In this document: positions 52,967 through 60,731 of the stretch, piece by piece
Layout of the letters: each line of letters opens with the position of its first letter
How positions within the stretch are numbered: the stretch's first letter is position 1
NCBI RefSeq assembly: GCF_004000945.1
Contig: NZ_BIMF01000009.1
Span: 1-64,000 of the forward strand
Source: Paenibacillus lautus NBRC 15380
GTDB lineage: Bacteria > Bacillota > Bacilli > Paenibacillales > Paenibacillaceae
Direction of reading: 5' to 3'
Length of the DNA: 64,000 nucleotides
The notes under the pieces: generated by a model
What the model was told of the DNA's origin: nothing
Seen by the model: the letters and a program-made list of their open reading frames with translations, nothing else
Database searches by the model: none
Translations under genes and position numbers: made by a program

Positions 52967-53724
52967 AGCTGCTATCCGTTAAACAGCTTACGAAATCATA
53001 TCAAGGACAGAAAACAGCCATCAACAACCTCTCCTTCGAACTGAATCAAGGGGAATGTCTTGGTCTTGTCGGGGAAAGCGGCTGCGGCAAAAGCACGCTC
53101 GCTCGCTGCTTGCTGCGAATCGAGACGATAGACGGAGGCGCAATTCATTTCATGAATGAAGCGATCGAACAGCTTAATGAGCGGCAATTGCACCCTTACC
53201 GGCAAAAGATGCAAATCGTGTTCCAAAATCCGTCCGCTGCGTTAAATCCCAAGCTCAAGATAAAGGATTCACTGATAGACCCATACGAGCAGTACCGGAA
53301 GAAGCTCAGTCTCCGACATTTTTCCTATACCTCTAAGGAGGCCTTCGTCAAGCAGCTCCTTGACGCCGTTGAACTACCGGAGCGTTTAGCGAATCAGTAT
53401 CCGCACGAATTAAGCGGCGGACAACGCCAGCGTGTAACGATTGCGCGTGCGATAAGCATCGAACCGGAACTCATCGTGTTGGATGAACCTACGGCAAGCC
53501 TGGATGTGATCACACAGGGAGCCGTTCTTGCTTTATTGACAGAGCTTCGCTCTTCTTTGAATCTGTCATACTTATTTATTTCACATGATTTAGCTGCTGT
53601 AGCTCAAATGAGTCAACGAATCCTGGTTATGAAAGACGGCAACCTTGTGGATTCATTAAATCGCGATCATTTGTTTTCGGATGAACGGCATCCGTATACC
53701 CGGGAGCTCATTTCGATCTATTAG
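52963..53724 (+). CDS. Importer ATPase 2 (NikE/DppF/CntF-like)
   Basis: 253 residues. Walker A GESGCGKS at 36-43, Q-loop FQNPSAALNP, signature LSGGQRQRVTIARAI, Walker B LIVLDEPTASLD and H-loop FISHDL. It forms the ATPase heterodimer with the preceding product. Last gene of the Zur-box operon; a hairpin follows within 40 bp. No metallophore-synthesis gene is visible nearby. Confidence 0.95.
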   Translation: MKLLSVKQLTKSYQGQKTAINNLSFELNQGECLGLVGESGCGKSTLARCLLRIETIDGGAIHFMNEAIEQLNERQLHPYRQKMQIVFQNPSAALNPKLKIKDSLIDPYEQYRKKLSLRHFSYTSKEAFVKQLLDAVELPERLANQYPHELSGGQRQRVTIARAISIEPELIVLDEPTASLDVITQGAVLALLTELRSSLNLSYLFISHDLAAVAQMSQRILVMKDGNLVDSLNRDHLFSDERHPYTRELISIY

Positions 53725-53763
53725 ATAGAATAACCCAATACGGCTGCTAACAAAAACACATGA

Positions 53764-53787
53764 GGCACAGAAGGTATCTTCTGTGCC
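53764..53787. terminator. Hairpin between the importer operon and the Spo0E-like gene
   Basis: GGCACAGAAG and CTTCTGTGCC enclose a GTAT loop between two convergent genes. T-tails are weak in both directions, but the 10-bp stem is perfect. Confidence 0.7.
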
Positions 53788-53813
53788 CATTTCGATTCAA
53801 ATATGAAGAAGAT

Positions 53814-54005
53814 CTACTTTCTTTCGATATATTCCTCTTGGTTTTTTAATTCCATGTAACGAACAATCAGCTTATCCAACGACTGCGAAATTGCGACAAC
53901 ATCTTGATGCACCAATTCGAAACTGCTGGTCATTTGCTCAAGTTCTTTTCGGAGAATTTCAAGTTTTTTCGATACTTGTTTGAGTTCGCTTTCGATAGAA
54001 ATCAC
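53814..54005 (-). CDS. Spo0E-family aspartyl-phosphate phosphatase
   Basis: 63 residues from GTG 54005, after GGGGGTGG; a TTG nine codons earlier has no site. Two helices are evident: LKQVSKKLEILRKELEQM and a second carrying the Spo0E signature SQSLDKLIVRYMEL, close to the family's SQELD motif. Members dephosphorylate Spo0A-P and restrain sporulation. The size is right for the short Spo0E type. It lies downstream of a cyclic-di-GMP-I riboswitch and its terminator, with a leader of about 300 nt. The target could also be another response regulator. Confidence 0.85.
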   Translation of the reverse strand: MISIESELKQVSKKLEILRKELEQMTSSFELVHQDVVAISQSLDKLIVRYMELKNQEEYIERK

Positions 54006-54173
54006 GTTGTTCGCCCACCCCCGTCGTAACAAGTGATTGATGACAGTTGCTGATAACGCGAATCAGCCTAAAGCTAAGCGATTAATAATGGAATCGATCT
54101 CCTATTCATTGCCGCGGCTGCATTCGGCAGCTCCTAGCGAAAAATAAAAAAAACCATCCATTATGATAACCAC

Positions 54174-54198
54174 AACAAAATAGACGGAGGCTTCCGTC
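54174..54198 (-). terminator. Riboswitch expression-platform terminator
   Basis: On the minus strand GACGGA and TCCGTC enclose AGCC and are followed by TATTTTGTT. It sits directly after the c-di-GMP aptamer, sharing two bases (GA) with the 3' strand of its closing helix, so the two structures can compete. Confidence 0.8.
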
Positions 54199-54300
54199 GT
54201 ATTCGGTAACTGGCTGGCATCGCGGTCTTAAGTAGCTCCACATTAGCCCCTGTAGCTTTGCGTCGCCACTTTTCAGTGGGTTTGCTATTATCGTACGAAG
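54199..54300 (-). promoter_or_regulatory. Cyclic di-GMP-I (GEMM-I) riboswitch aptamer
   Basis: The minus strand shows the class hallmarks in order: GCAAACC (54279-54285), a CCACT-GAAA-AGTGG stem with GNRA tetraloop, GACGCAAAGC (54255-54264), GGGGCTAA, and a closing segment ending CAGTTACCGAATACG. A short P1 (TCGTA with TACGA) closes it. It is oriented toward the Spo0E-family gene, not toward yitE, which is transcribed from further upstream and ends at 54442. The remainder of 54006-54441 holds leader sequence only. Confidence 0.9.
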
Positions 54301-54441
54301 TGTGAATTTGTCGAATATTCAAACATGTTATGACATATTCAAACTATAACTTACATTGTTTTTCATTTAATATAGGCCGCACGACCCGAATTTCCATATT
54401 TATGTTATATTTGTCAATCACTCTTATGTCCGTACACAGAA

Positions 54442-55098
54442 TCACTTTTTGCGCCAAGCGGGTTCATAGACCGACTTAGGAGGAGGAAACTGATGAATCC
54501 AGTTAATGATCCGGGTCGATATCCACTGGCATACAACTGCAAGGATAATAATTTTCCAATCGATCACATAGGCAGTGAAGGCGAATATGATTCCATTCAT
54601 CCAGAACAATGAGGTACCGGGGTTGATTCTTTTATACTTATAAATGGCTAAGGCAACATAACCGATTCCCCCGTTCGATACCCTCTGCTTTATGAGGATG
54701 GCGACACCTGTTCCGAGAATAACCGAGCCGAATAGAAGATCGATCCATACGTTGCCGAACGGGGGTTCTAAGAACACCTCGAAGAAATTAACGGAAACGG
54801 ACGTCACCGTTATAACAAATATGGTCCCGAAGGCACTGACACCGTCAAGATAAGGGACTGTAAAGGCGAGGAAAATAAAATTGGCCAGCCACAGTCCGAG
54901 ACTCATTGGGATCTCGAACGCATGGTTCAGAAGCACCGCGATCCCAGCTCCTCCCCCCGAAGGAATGGCGTGAGGAAACAAGAACATGGCCATGGCAAAA
55001 CCTTGAATGATGGAGCCGGCGGTAATGAAGAAGAGTTTCTTAGAAATATGACGCAAGAAAAAGGGGTTCTTTCGCCCGGGTATGATCTGTAAATTCAC
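54442..55098 (-). CDS. yitE: YitT/DUF161-type membrane protein (YitE-like)
   Basis: 218 residues from GTG 55098 (GAAGGATG upstream), with about five membrane segments. Family motifs are FFITAGSIIQGFAMAMFLFP, SGGGAGIAVLLNHAF, and DLLFGSVILGTGVAILIKQR followed by VSNGGIGYVAL. It is shorter than YitT proper because the C-terminal DUF2179 domain is missing, as in B. subtilis YitE. In B. subtilis yitE lies in the yitCDEFG sulfolactate operon, and the same neighbours are present here. Transport role unproven. Confidence 0.82.
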   Translation of the reverse strand: MNLQIIPGRKNPFFLRHISKKLFFITAGSIIQGFAMAMFLFPHAIPSGGGAGIAVLLNHAFEIPMSLGLWLANFIFLAFTVPYLDGVSAFGTIFVITVTSVSVNFFEVFLEPPFGNVWIDLLFGSVILGTGVAILIKQRVSNGGIGYVALAIYKYKRINPGTSLFWMNGIIFAFTAYVIDWKIIILAVVCQWISTRIINWIHQFPPPKSVYEPAWRKK

Positions 55099-55208
55099 AC
55101 GGAATCATCCTTCATAGATTAGAGTAACAAGCCAGTCCTGCTTTTTTAGTGTATGCTTGTTCCCTGAAGGGGATTCCGGGATAGATCTCATTAACGAAAA
55201 TATGTATA

Positions 55209-55238
55209 GGCTGACTCTGGAGATCTCCATAGACAGCC
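55209..55238 (-). terminator. Hairpin between yitD-like and yitE-like genes
   Basis: A 15-bp stem with two mismatches (GGCTGACTCTGGAGA against its near complement) lies 40 bp past the yitD-like stop. The U-tail is poor; it may be an attenuator rather than a full terminator. Confidence 0.5.
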
Positions 55239-55276
55239 CTCTAGTATTTATCATTCTCTTGTGGTTTGGTCTATGT

Positions 55277-56143
55277 TTAAATCACGTAACAAAATCCATC
55301 TGTATGTTTCTCTCTCACCCCGAGTTCAAACGTATCTTGACGAAGTCCCCGGCGCATCGTTTCAAGGGAAAGCACTTCGGTGGGTTGGATATTTCCCAAA
55401 TGTACATTCGATCCAAATTTTTGGAGAAGCATCGCTTGCTGCTGCTTAAGAGGTGCCTCCCAAATCAGCTTCCTTGCATCCGACACGTTGTCGATGATAT
55501 TATTTATCATTTCTTCCTGGCACTCGCCATGCTTATCGAAAATACCGATACCTAGTCCGGACTCGCGAGCTTCAACGATTATAAACTCGGCGCCTACGTC
55601 TAAATCCGCTTCCATCGTATACGCGAGCATTTCGGCGTCGATGTAGGAACCGGATTGTTTCTTACCATATTCCGTAAAGACCCGAAGTCCGCGTTGTTTA
55701 CCTTCCCGGATGAGTTCCGTTCGTTTTTTTCGAGAGATCTCAATCGTGCCGTCAGATACTTCTATAGCGTTAAATCCAAGACGGCAAACGGTATTAAAAA
55801 ATGCGGGGACGGCATCTTGCTGCACGGCTGTCTCAAGCAAGGTCCCGCCGGGCATGACCGTGATTCCATGTTGTTTGGCTAAATTGATCTTGTATAGCAG
55901 CATTTCCGTTTTATACAGCGGAGCCGTCCCAAAACCGAATTTGACGCAATCGATGTAATCCGAGGCTGTTTCGATCACATCTGAAAACATGTTCCTACCC
56001 AGGCCTTTATCAATAACCATCGTCATCCCGCGTTCCATGACCCCGTAGGTGTCGTGGTCTTTTTTGCCGTGTTCGGGATTTTCGCGCAGCCCGCTCGGAT
56101 CACATATTTCCATGGGCCAAACTGTTCGCAGGGAACTGTTCAT
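55277..56143 (-). CDS. yitD: Phosphosulfolactate synthase (ComA family)
   Basis: 288 residues, a TIM-barrel enzyme that adds sulfite to phosphoenolpyruvate to give (2R)-phosphosulfolactate. Family motifs are TMVIDKGLGRNMFSDVIETA, DYIDCVKFGFGTAPLY, TVMPGGTLLE, GFNAIEVSDGTIEI and VIVEARESGLG-like IIVEARESGLG. Its product is the substrate of the YitC-like phosphatase encoded divergently at 57766. In Bacillus sulfolactate accumulates in developing spores. GAGGAG precedes the ATG. Confidence 0.93.
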   Translation of the reverse strand: MNSSLRTVWPMEICDPSGLRENPEHGKKDHDTYGVMERGMTMVIDKGLGRNMFSDVIETASDYIDCVKFGFGTAPLYKTEMLLYKINLAKQHGITVMPGGTLLETAVQQDAVPAFFNTVCRLGFNAIEVSDGTIEISRKKRTELIREGKQRGLRVFTEYGKKQSGSYIDAEMLAYTMEADLDVGAEFIIVEARESGLGIGIFDKHGECQEEMINNIIDNVSDARKLIWEAPLKQQQAMLLQKFGSNVHLGNIQPTEVLSLETMRRGLRQDTFELGVREKHTDGFCYVI

Positions 56144-56255
56144 TCTAGGATCTCCTCAATTCTTTTTGATTTAGTCGTTTAATCCAATGACATTGGCATA
56201 ATATGCTCATACCCATTGACAGGTGCCCATCTTTTGTCATAAGGGATTTGTCCGG

Positions 56256-57566
56256 TCATCCGATCTGCCGAGGCGGCTTAATCAAAAAGAACACCAAACC
56301 TAAAGTAATCAAGGATAGTGAAGATACTGTTATAAAAACAACATGGTCCGATTTATCCATCATCCACCCGAACAAGGGTGGCCCTGCGGCAACCCCCAAA
56401 AATCGCAAGCTATTATAGAGGGACGTAATCATTCCTCGCTCACTTTTCTCAACAGCGCCGGTAATCATCGTATTTAAGCAAGGAAGAAGCATTCCGGTTC
56501 CAATGCAGCTGACTGTCAGCAGCCCGATAAACATGTAAATGTTCTTAAAAAAGAAAAGTGTAGCCGCCAGAGAAAGGGTCATGGCAATCAGCCCGATATT
56601 CATCAGCCAACGAATCAGCAGACCATTTTTCTTGATCAAGCTTCCGGTCGTATAGGAAGTGATCACCATCCCGAGTAATGGAATCGCCAAAATCAAGCCC
56701 TTCATGACCCCGTCAATGTTGTAAGGCTTGTCTTCAAGAATGTTGGATAAATAAAATAGTACGCCAAACAAAATGAATAGCCCTAGCGAACCGGCAAAAA
56801 AAGCAGTGATGAGCCAGCGGCCTTTTTCTTTAAAAATGTCTCTGATTTTTCCAAGGTATTTCCTTAGTTCTTGCTTTGAATGTTGTTTCGATTCTTTGAT
56901 CATAAAAATGACGGCCAGTAACGATAGTGCACAGAACACGGGAAATGCGAAGAAGGAAGCATACCATACGATCAGCATAAGCAAGGAGCCGATGATCGGG
57001 CTGAGTACCTTGCCCGCGCCATTGGAGGCTTCGATTAGGCCCAGTGCCTTGCTTTCTGTCCCGCCATCGTATAAATCGCCGACGAGCGCCATGGCAATCG
57101 GTGCTGTTCCGGCTGCCGCTAGCCCCTGAATCGCCCTCGCAGTAATAATCACCCCAAAAGAGTTCCAAATAGCACCGAATCCTGCCAGAATACCGGCACC
57201 TCCATATATGATCAAGGCGGGGATAATAATAATTTTGCGTCCAAATCGATCGGACAAATAACCAATAATCGGAATAAACAAGCCTGCTGCCAAGGAGAAA
57301 ATCGTAATGATCAAGCTGCTTTGGAATTTACTGATACCCAGTTCCCTTTGCATTTCAGGAAGCCCCGGGACGAGCATGGAATTGCCGAAAACGAGCACGA
57401 TCGGGATCGTCGCCAGTGCGATAAATTCCCACACTTGACCCTTTGACCCCTTTGAAGATTTTGATTTTCCGGAAGATTCGCTGTCTTTTGTCTCCGCGGA
57501 GTCGGTCTGCAGGTCGATATCGCTATGAAAGCTGATATTCAGTTTTCGCTTTTTGGTCTTTTCCAT
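56256..57566 (-). CDS. yitG: MFS exporter (YitG-like)
   Basis: 436 residues from ATG 57566 (GAGGAG seven bases upstream; the longer frame to 57644 has no site). A hydrophilic Ser/Lys-rich N-terminus of about 45 residues is followed by twelve membrane segments. Between segments 2 and 3 is the MFS motif GYLSDRFGRK, and ARAIQGLAAAGTAP follows. Its position beside yitD- and yitC-type genes matches B. subtilis YitG, so export or spore deposition of sulfolactate is the likely role; a multidrug substrate cannot be excluded. Confidence 0.88.
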   Translation of the reverse strand: MEKTKKRKLNISFHSDIDLQTDSAETKDSESSGKSKSSKGSKGQVWEFIALATIPIVLVFGNSMLVPGLPEMQRELGISKFQSSLIITIFSLAAGLFIPIIGYLSDRFGRKIIIIPALIIYGGAGILAGFGAIWNSFGVIITARAIQGLAAAGTAPIAMALVGDLYDGGTESKALGLIEASNGAGKVLSPIIGSLLMLIVWYASFFAFPVFCALSLLAVIFMIKESKQHSKQELRKYLGKIRDIFKEKGRWLITAFFAGSLGLFILFGVLFYLSNILEDKPYNIDGVMKGLILAIPLLGMVITSYTTGSLIKKNGLLIRWLMNIGLIAMTLSLAATLFFFKNIYMFIGLLTVSCIGTGMLLPCLNTMITGAVEKSERGMITSLYNSLRFLGVAAGPPLFGWMMDKSDHVVFITVSSLSLITLGLVFFLIKPPRQIG

Positions 57567-57765
57567 GGTATCGCTCCTCGGACTTGAAATTCGTATAAAA
57601 CAGGACATGTTCTTGATTTGTACATGCTTCCTAATTATCACCACATCCGGATTTAATATTCCCTCATTGCTGCCGAATCCTTAGAGGATTTGAGCACTCC
57701 TTGGATTTGGGCCAATATACTGTTACTAACATACCCCCACTATGCCGGGTGAAAGGGGATACTAC

Positions 57766-58473
57766 ATGCCGATAAAGATTATTCAAGGACACCATCATAC
57801 GTTGGACGCATCACACATCAATGTTGTAATTGATGTCATAAGGGCTTTTACCGTAGCGCACTATGCCTTTATCCATGGGGTACAGGGTATCATTCTGGCT
57901 GGAACTCTGGACGACGCCTTGCGCCTAAAGAAAATCTATCCTGACTTTTTATTAGCGGGAGAGATACAGGGACTGCCGATTCCGGGGTTTGAGCTGGATA
58001 ATTCGCCTGTACGTTTACACAACTTTGATCTTCGGGAGAAATATCTGATCCAGAAGACAACAAATGGAGTTACAGCAACCCTAAACGCGCTGAGCACCGA
58101 GCACCTTTTTGTTACCGGGTTCACAAATGCAAGAACAACCGCAGCGTTTATAAAGAGGAACTTATTAAAAGACGATGACATGATGATTAATTTAATTGCT
58201 TCGCATCCGTCAGGGGATGATGATCTTGCCTGCGCACAATATATATCGGAGATTCTCCAAGACACTAACCGTATAACTGCCGAGGACACCATGGAACGGA
58301 TTCGAAAGTCGGAAGCCGCCGAGAAATTTTACGATCATGAAAAACCGGAATTTTTACAGGAGGATATTTCGTTTTGCATCCAAGAGATCCCTTCCGACTT
58401 TGTAATGAAAGTGAATCTGAATAAAAACCATCCGTTGATTGAAAGGTTCCAGGTGGCGGTCTTTAATCACTGA
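57766..58473 (+). CDS. yitC: 2-phosphosulfolactate phosphatase (ComB family)
   Basis: 236 residues from ATG 57766 (AAAGGGG upstream). It hydrolyses phosphosulfolactate to sulfolactate. ComB motifs are NVVIDVIRAFTVAHYAF near 20, LLAGEIQGLPIPGFELDNSP near 65, QKTTNGVTA near 100 and LIASHPSGDDDLACAQYI near 145. It is transcribed away from the yitG-yitD-yitE genes, so the pathway is split over two divergent units, unlike B. subtilis where they form one operon. No yitF-like enolase is present. Confidence 0.93.
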   Translation: MPIKIIQGHHHTLDASHINVVIDVIRAFTVAHYAFIHGVQGIILAGTLDDALRLKKIYPDFLLAGEIQGLPIPGFELDNSPVRLHNFDLREKYLIQKTTNGVTATLNALSTEHLFVTGFTNARTTAAFIKRNLLKDDDMMINLIASHPSGDDDLACAQYISEILQDTNRITAEDTMERIRKSEAAEKFYDHEKPEFLQEDISFCIQEIPSDFVMKVNLNKNHPLIERFQVAVFNH

Positions 58474-58529
58474 TTATGATAGATACCGCTTGTGAGTTCT
58501 GGTTCTTCATCATAAGGGTATAATTTACA

Positions 58530-58559
58530 TTGATAAAAGAACGAATGTTCGCATATAAT
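58530..58559 (+). promoter_or_regulatory. SOS promoter with LexA box
   Basis: TTGATA (58530-58535) and TATAAT (58554-58559) are 18 bp apart. GAACGAATGTTC (58539-58550) lies in the spacer and matches the Gram-positive LexA box core GAAC-N4-GTTC. Confidence 0.88.
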
Positions 58560-58594
58560 ACAAACAAACGTTCCCGTCAATGAGGTGGTTAATG

Positions 58595-58978
58595 ATGTTG
58601 AGTATTGGGTTGAAACCAGATGAAACCCAACTGGTGAAGGATTATATTTTATTACCCCTTTTACTTGATGTGTTAGAGCATGACCGTTCGATCCTATGTA
58701 GAGCAGATTTAAAGACTCTAGAGCTAACGAATGCGATCATCGACCATTTGCAGGCAGCCGCATTGTCCGATTTAGCTCAGGCTCGTAGAAAAATGCGTGA
58801 ATATGCCATTAAGGTTTACGAGGATCGAAAAACAAAGCTTGGGATTGAGGTTGAATTCATCTGTAGAGGGTATCATCACAAGCTGTCCATACTGTGGGGG
58901 CTGATTGAGGCAGAGATCGAGCAGAGATCGTACACCTACCTGGGGCTGAAAATCGCAGATAAGGGGAGTCCGTTGTGA
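58595..58978 (+). CDS. Hypothetical protein, first gene of the SOS operon
   Basis: 127 residues from ATG 58595 (GAGGTGG six bases upstream; an ATG five codons earlier overlaps that site). It is helical and highly charged (LAQARRKMREYAIKVYEDRK), with no signal peptide or domain that I recognise. It overlaps the polymerase gene by four bases (GTGA) and shares its LexA-controlled promoter. Its position suggests a DNA-damage accessory role, perhaps a partner of the polymerase. Confidence 0.8.
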   Translation: MLSIGLKPDETQLVKDYILLPLLLDVLEHDRSILCRADLKTLELTNAIIDHLQAAALSDLAQARRKMREYAIKVYEDRKTKLGIEVEFICRGYHHKLSILWGLIEAEIEQRSYTYLGLKIADKGSPL

Positions 58979-60243
58979 AATCATCTAACCGAGTGATCAT
59001 GTTAGGGGATTGCCAGTCCTTTTATGCATCTGTTGAGAAAGCAGACCACCCAGAGTATAAAGATCGCCCTTTGGTCGTTGCAGGGGATCCGGAAAGACGT
59101 TCAGGCATCGTGCTGGCTGCTTGTCCGCTTGCTAAAGAAAAAGGAATAACGACGGCAGAGCGATTAGGGGAGGCGCTGTCAAAGTGTCCGGATCTGGTCG
59201 TCATCAAACCCAGGATGCAGAAGTATATTGACGTTTCGATGCAAATCACGGAGATATACAAGAGTTATACCGATTTAGTTGAGCCTTACAGTATCGACGA
59301 GCAGTTTCTAGACGTTACCGGTTCGCTGCATCTATTCGGCACACCCGATGAGTTAGCCCAAACCATTCAGCGTCATATCCTGGATGCTACGGGTGTTTAC
59401 GCCCGCTTCGGCATCGGTGAAACCAAAATCCTTGCTAAAACGGCCTGTGATAACTACGCCAAGAAAAATCCGTCCGGCATCTACACTTTGTCCAAGGACT
59501 CGCTTGCGGATACCCTTTGGAAACTGCCCGTTAGCTGTATGTTTATGGCCGGCAGCAAGATGACCCGCCACTTTAACGTCATGGGGCTGCCCACGATCGG
59601 CAGCGTGGCTCAGACGCCTCTTGCTAAATTGAAGCAGATGATGCGCCGTAAATTCGGTAAAAATTCCGATATTTCAGCCGAGATGTACTGGCGAATTGCC
59701 AACGGAATCGATGATAGCCCGGTAAGGCCAGGTACGCACCAGGTTGACCCTAAATCGGTTGGACACATGATGACCCTCCCTCGGGATTATACCAAGCTGG
59801 AAGAAATCAAGGTCGTGCTGCTGGAGCTGACGGAGTTGGTTTGCCAGCGATGCCGCGGTCTTGGTTTTATGGGGCATGTGGTGTCGGTCGGTTGTATGGG
59901 AGCCGACTTTGATCGCCCCACGGGATTTAGCCGACAGATGAAAATGGAGGATCCATCGAATATTACGAATCAGGTTTACCGCTGGGCATGCCGGCTGCTT
60001 GAAACGTATTGGGACGGCCTGCCGATTCGGCGGGTCGGTATTAGCTTGTCACAGTTTTCCCCGGACACGGAATACCAATTGTCATTGTTTGATACCGGAC
60101 GGGAGCGGTCGATGGCACTTGAACGGGTGACCGATGCCCTGAAAAATAAATACGGGAATTCGATTGTGATCCGAGCCGTATCCAAAACGGACGCAGGTCA
60201 AGCGCTGGATCGATCAGCCAAGATAGGAGGACACTATAAATGA
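58975..60243 (+). CDS. Y-family DNA polymerase (UvrX/YqjW-like)
   Basis: 422 residues from GTG 58975. Translesion polymerase with first metal ligand D12 and steric-gate region in LGDCQSFYASVEKA, and the catalytic YSIDEQFLD at 105-113 (D108, E109). A helix-hairpin-helix thumb region follows near 190-215 and the little-finger domain lies at the C-terminus (MALERVTDALKNKYG). The polymerase core is complete. Co-transcribed under LexA control with a small unknown gene before it and yolD-like after it, as in UvrX/YqjW cassettes. Confidence 0.93.
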   Translation: MKSSNRVIMLGDCQSFYASVEKADHPEYKDRPLVVAGDPERRSGIVLAACPLAKEKGITTAERLGEALSKCPDLVVIKPRMQKYIDVSMQITEIYKSYTDLVEPYSIDEQFLDVTGSLHLFGTPDELAQTIQRHILDATGVYARFGIGETKILAKTACDNYAKKNPSGIYTLSKDSLADTLWKLPVSCMFMAGSKMTRHFNVMGLPTIGSVAQTPLAKLKQMMRRKFGKNSDISAEMYWRIANGIDDSPVRPGTHQVDPKSVGHMMTLPRDYTKLEEIKVVLLELTELVCQRCRGLGFMGHVVSVGCMGADFDRPTGFSRQMKMEDPSNITNQVYRWACRLLETYWDGLPIRRVGISLSQFSPDTEYQLSLFDTGRERSMALERVTDALKNKYGNSIVIRAVSKTDAGQALDRSAKIGGHYK

Positions 60244-60581
60244 CAACACGAAAAAAGCTTGAGGGCAATGGGCTATGGGAATCCAGTCGGATGATGCTGC
60301 CGGAACACAAAGAAACCATCATTCGCAGGCAACTGGAAGAAGGCCGGAAAGGCCGGCCGACGCTGGATCCGCAAGAAATGGAATTAATCGAGGGGGCGCT
60401 CGCCGAGTCATTTCATGAACACCGTATGATTACCGTAAGGCTATTCGATGAATATGAGGACACGGAATTGACAGGAATTGTCGTGCTGATCCACACGTTT
60501 AGACGGGAGATCAAACTATCCATGGCCGAAGAGGAATCGCGTTGGATTAAAATTGATGAGATCATTTCAGCAGGATCATGA
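60240..60581 (+). CDS. YolD-like protein
   Basis: 113 residues. KLEGNGLWESSRMMLPEHKE at the N-terminus and the beta-strand part (TGIVVLIHTFRREIKLS, then WIKIDEIISA) match the YolD-like family, which accompanies SOS Y-family polymerases in Bacilli. It overlaps the polymerase gene by four bases (ATGA). Its biochemical role is unknown; a UmuD-like partner function has been proposed for the family. Confidence 0.9.
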   Translation: MTTRKKLEGNGLWESSRMMLPEHKETIIRRQLEEGRKGRPTLDPQEMELIEGALAESFHEHRMITVRLFDEYEDTELTGIVVLIHTFRREIKLSMAEEESRWIKIDEIISAGS

Positions 60582-60611
60582 TAAAACTAAACCCCCAGTG
60601 AGATAACGCAT

Positions 60612-60647
60612 CATAAATACCTCTGATCTCGATCAGAGGTATTTATG
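60612..60647. terminator. Perfect hairpin between convergent yolD-like and GH31 genes
   Basis: A perfect 17-bp stem (CATAAATACCTCTGATC and its complement) with only two bases between the arms. It lies 31 bp past the yolD-like stop and 85 bp past the GH31 stop and probably terminates both. Confidence 0.75.
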
Positions 60648-60731
60648 TTCCTACACATTTGATCCAGAAAAGAATCGATGAGACTATATAGCTGGATACC
60701 GTATCCATTGTAATGAATATATGAATTATAA

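Noticed and set aside
54199..54441. Riboswitch controlling yitE
   Set aside because: The aptamer is read on the minus strand, downstream of the yitE stop at 54442, and points to the Spo0E-family gene.
48847..58473. Full Cnt-type metallophore biosynthesis and export cluster
   Set aside because: No nicotianamine-synthase-like, racemase or opine dehydrogenase gene is present; the MFS gene fits YitG beside sulfolactate genes better than a metallophore exporter.
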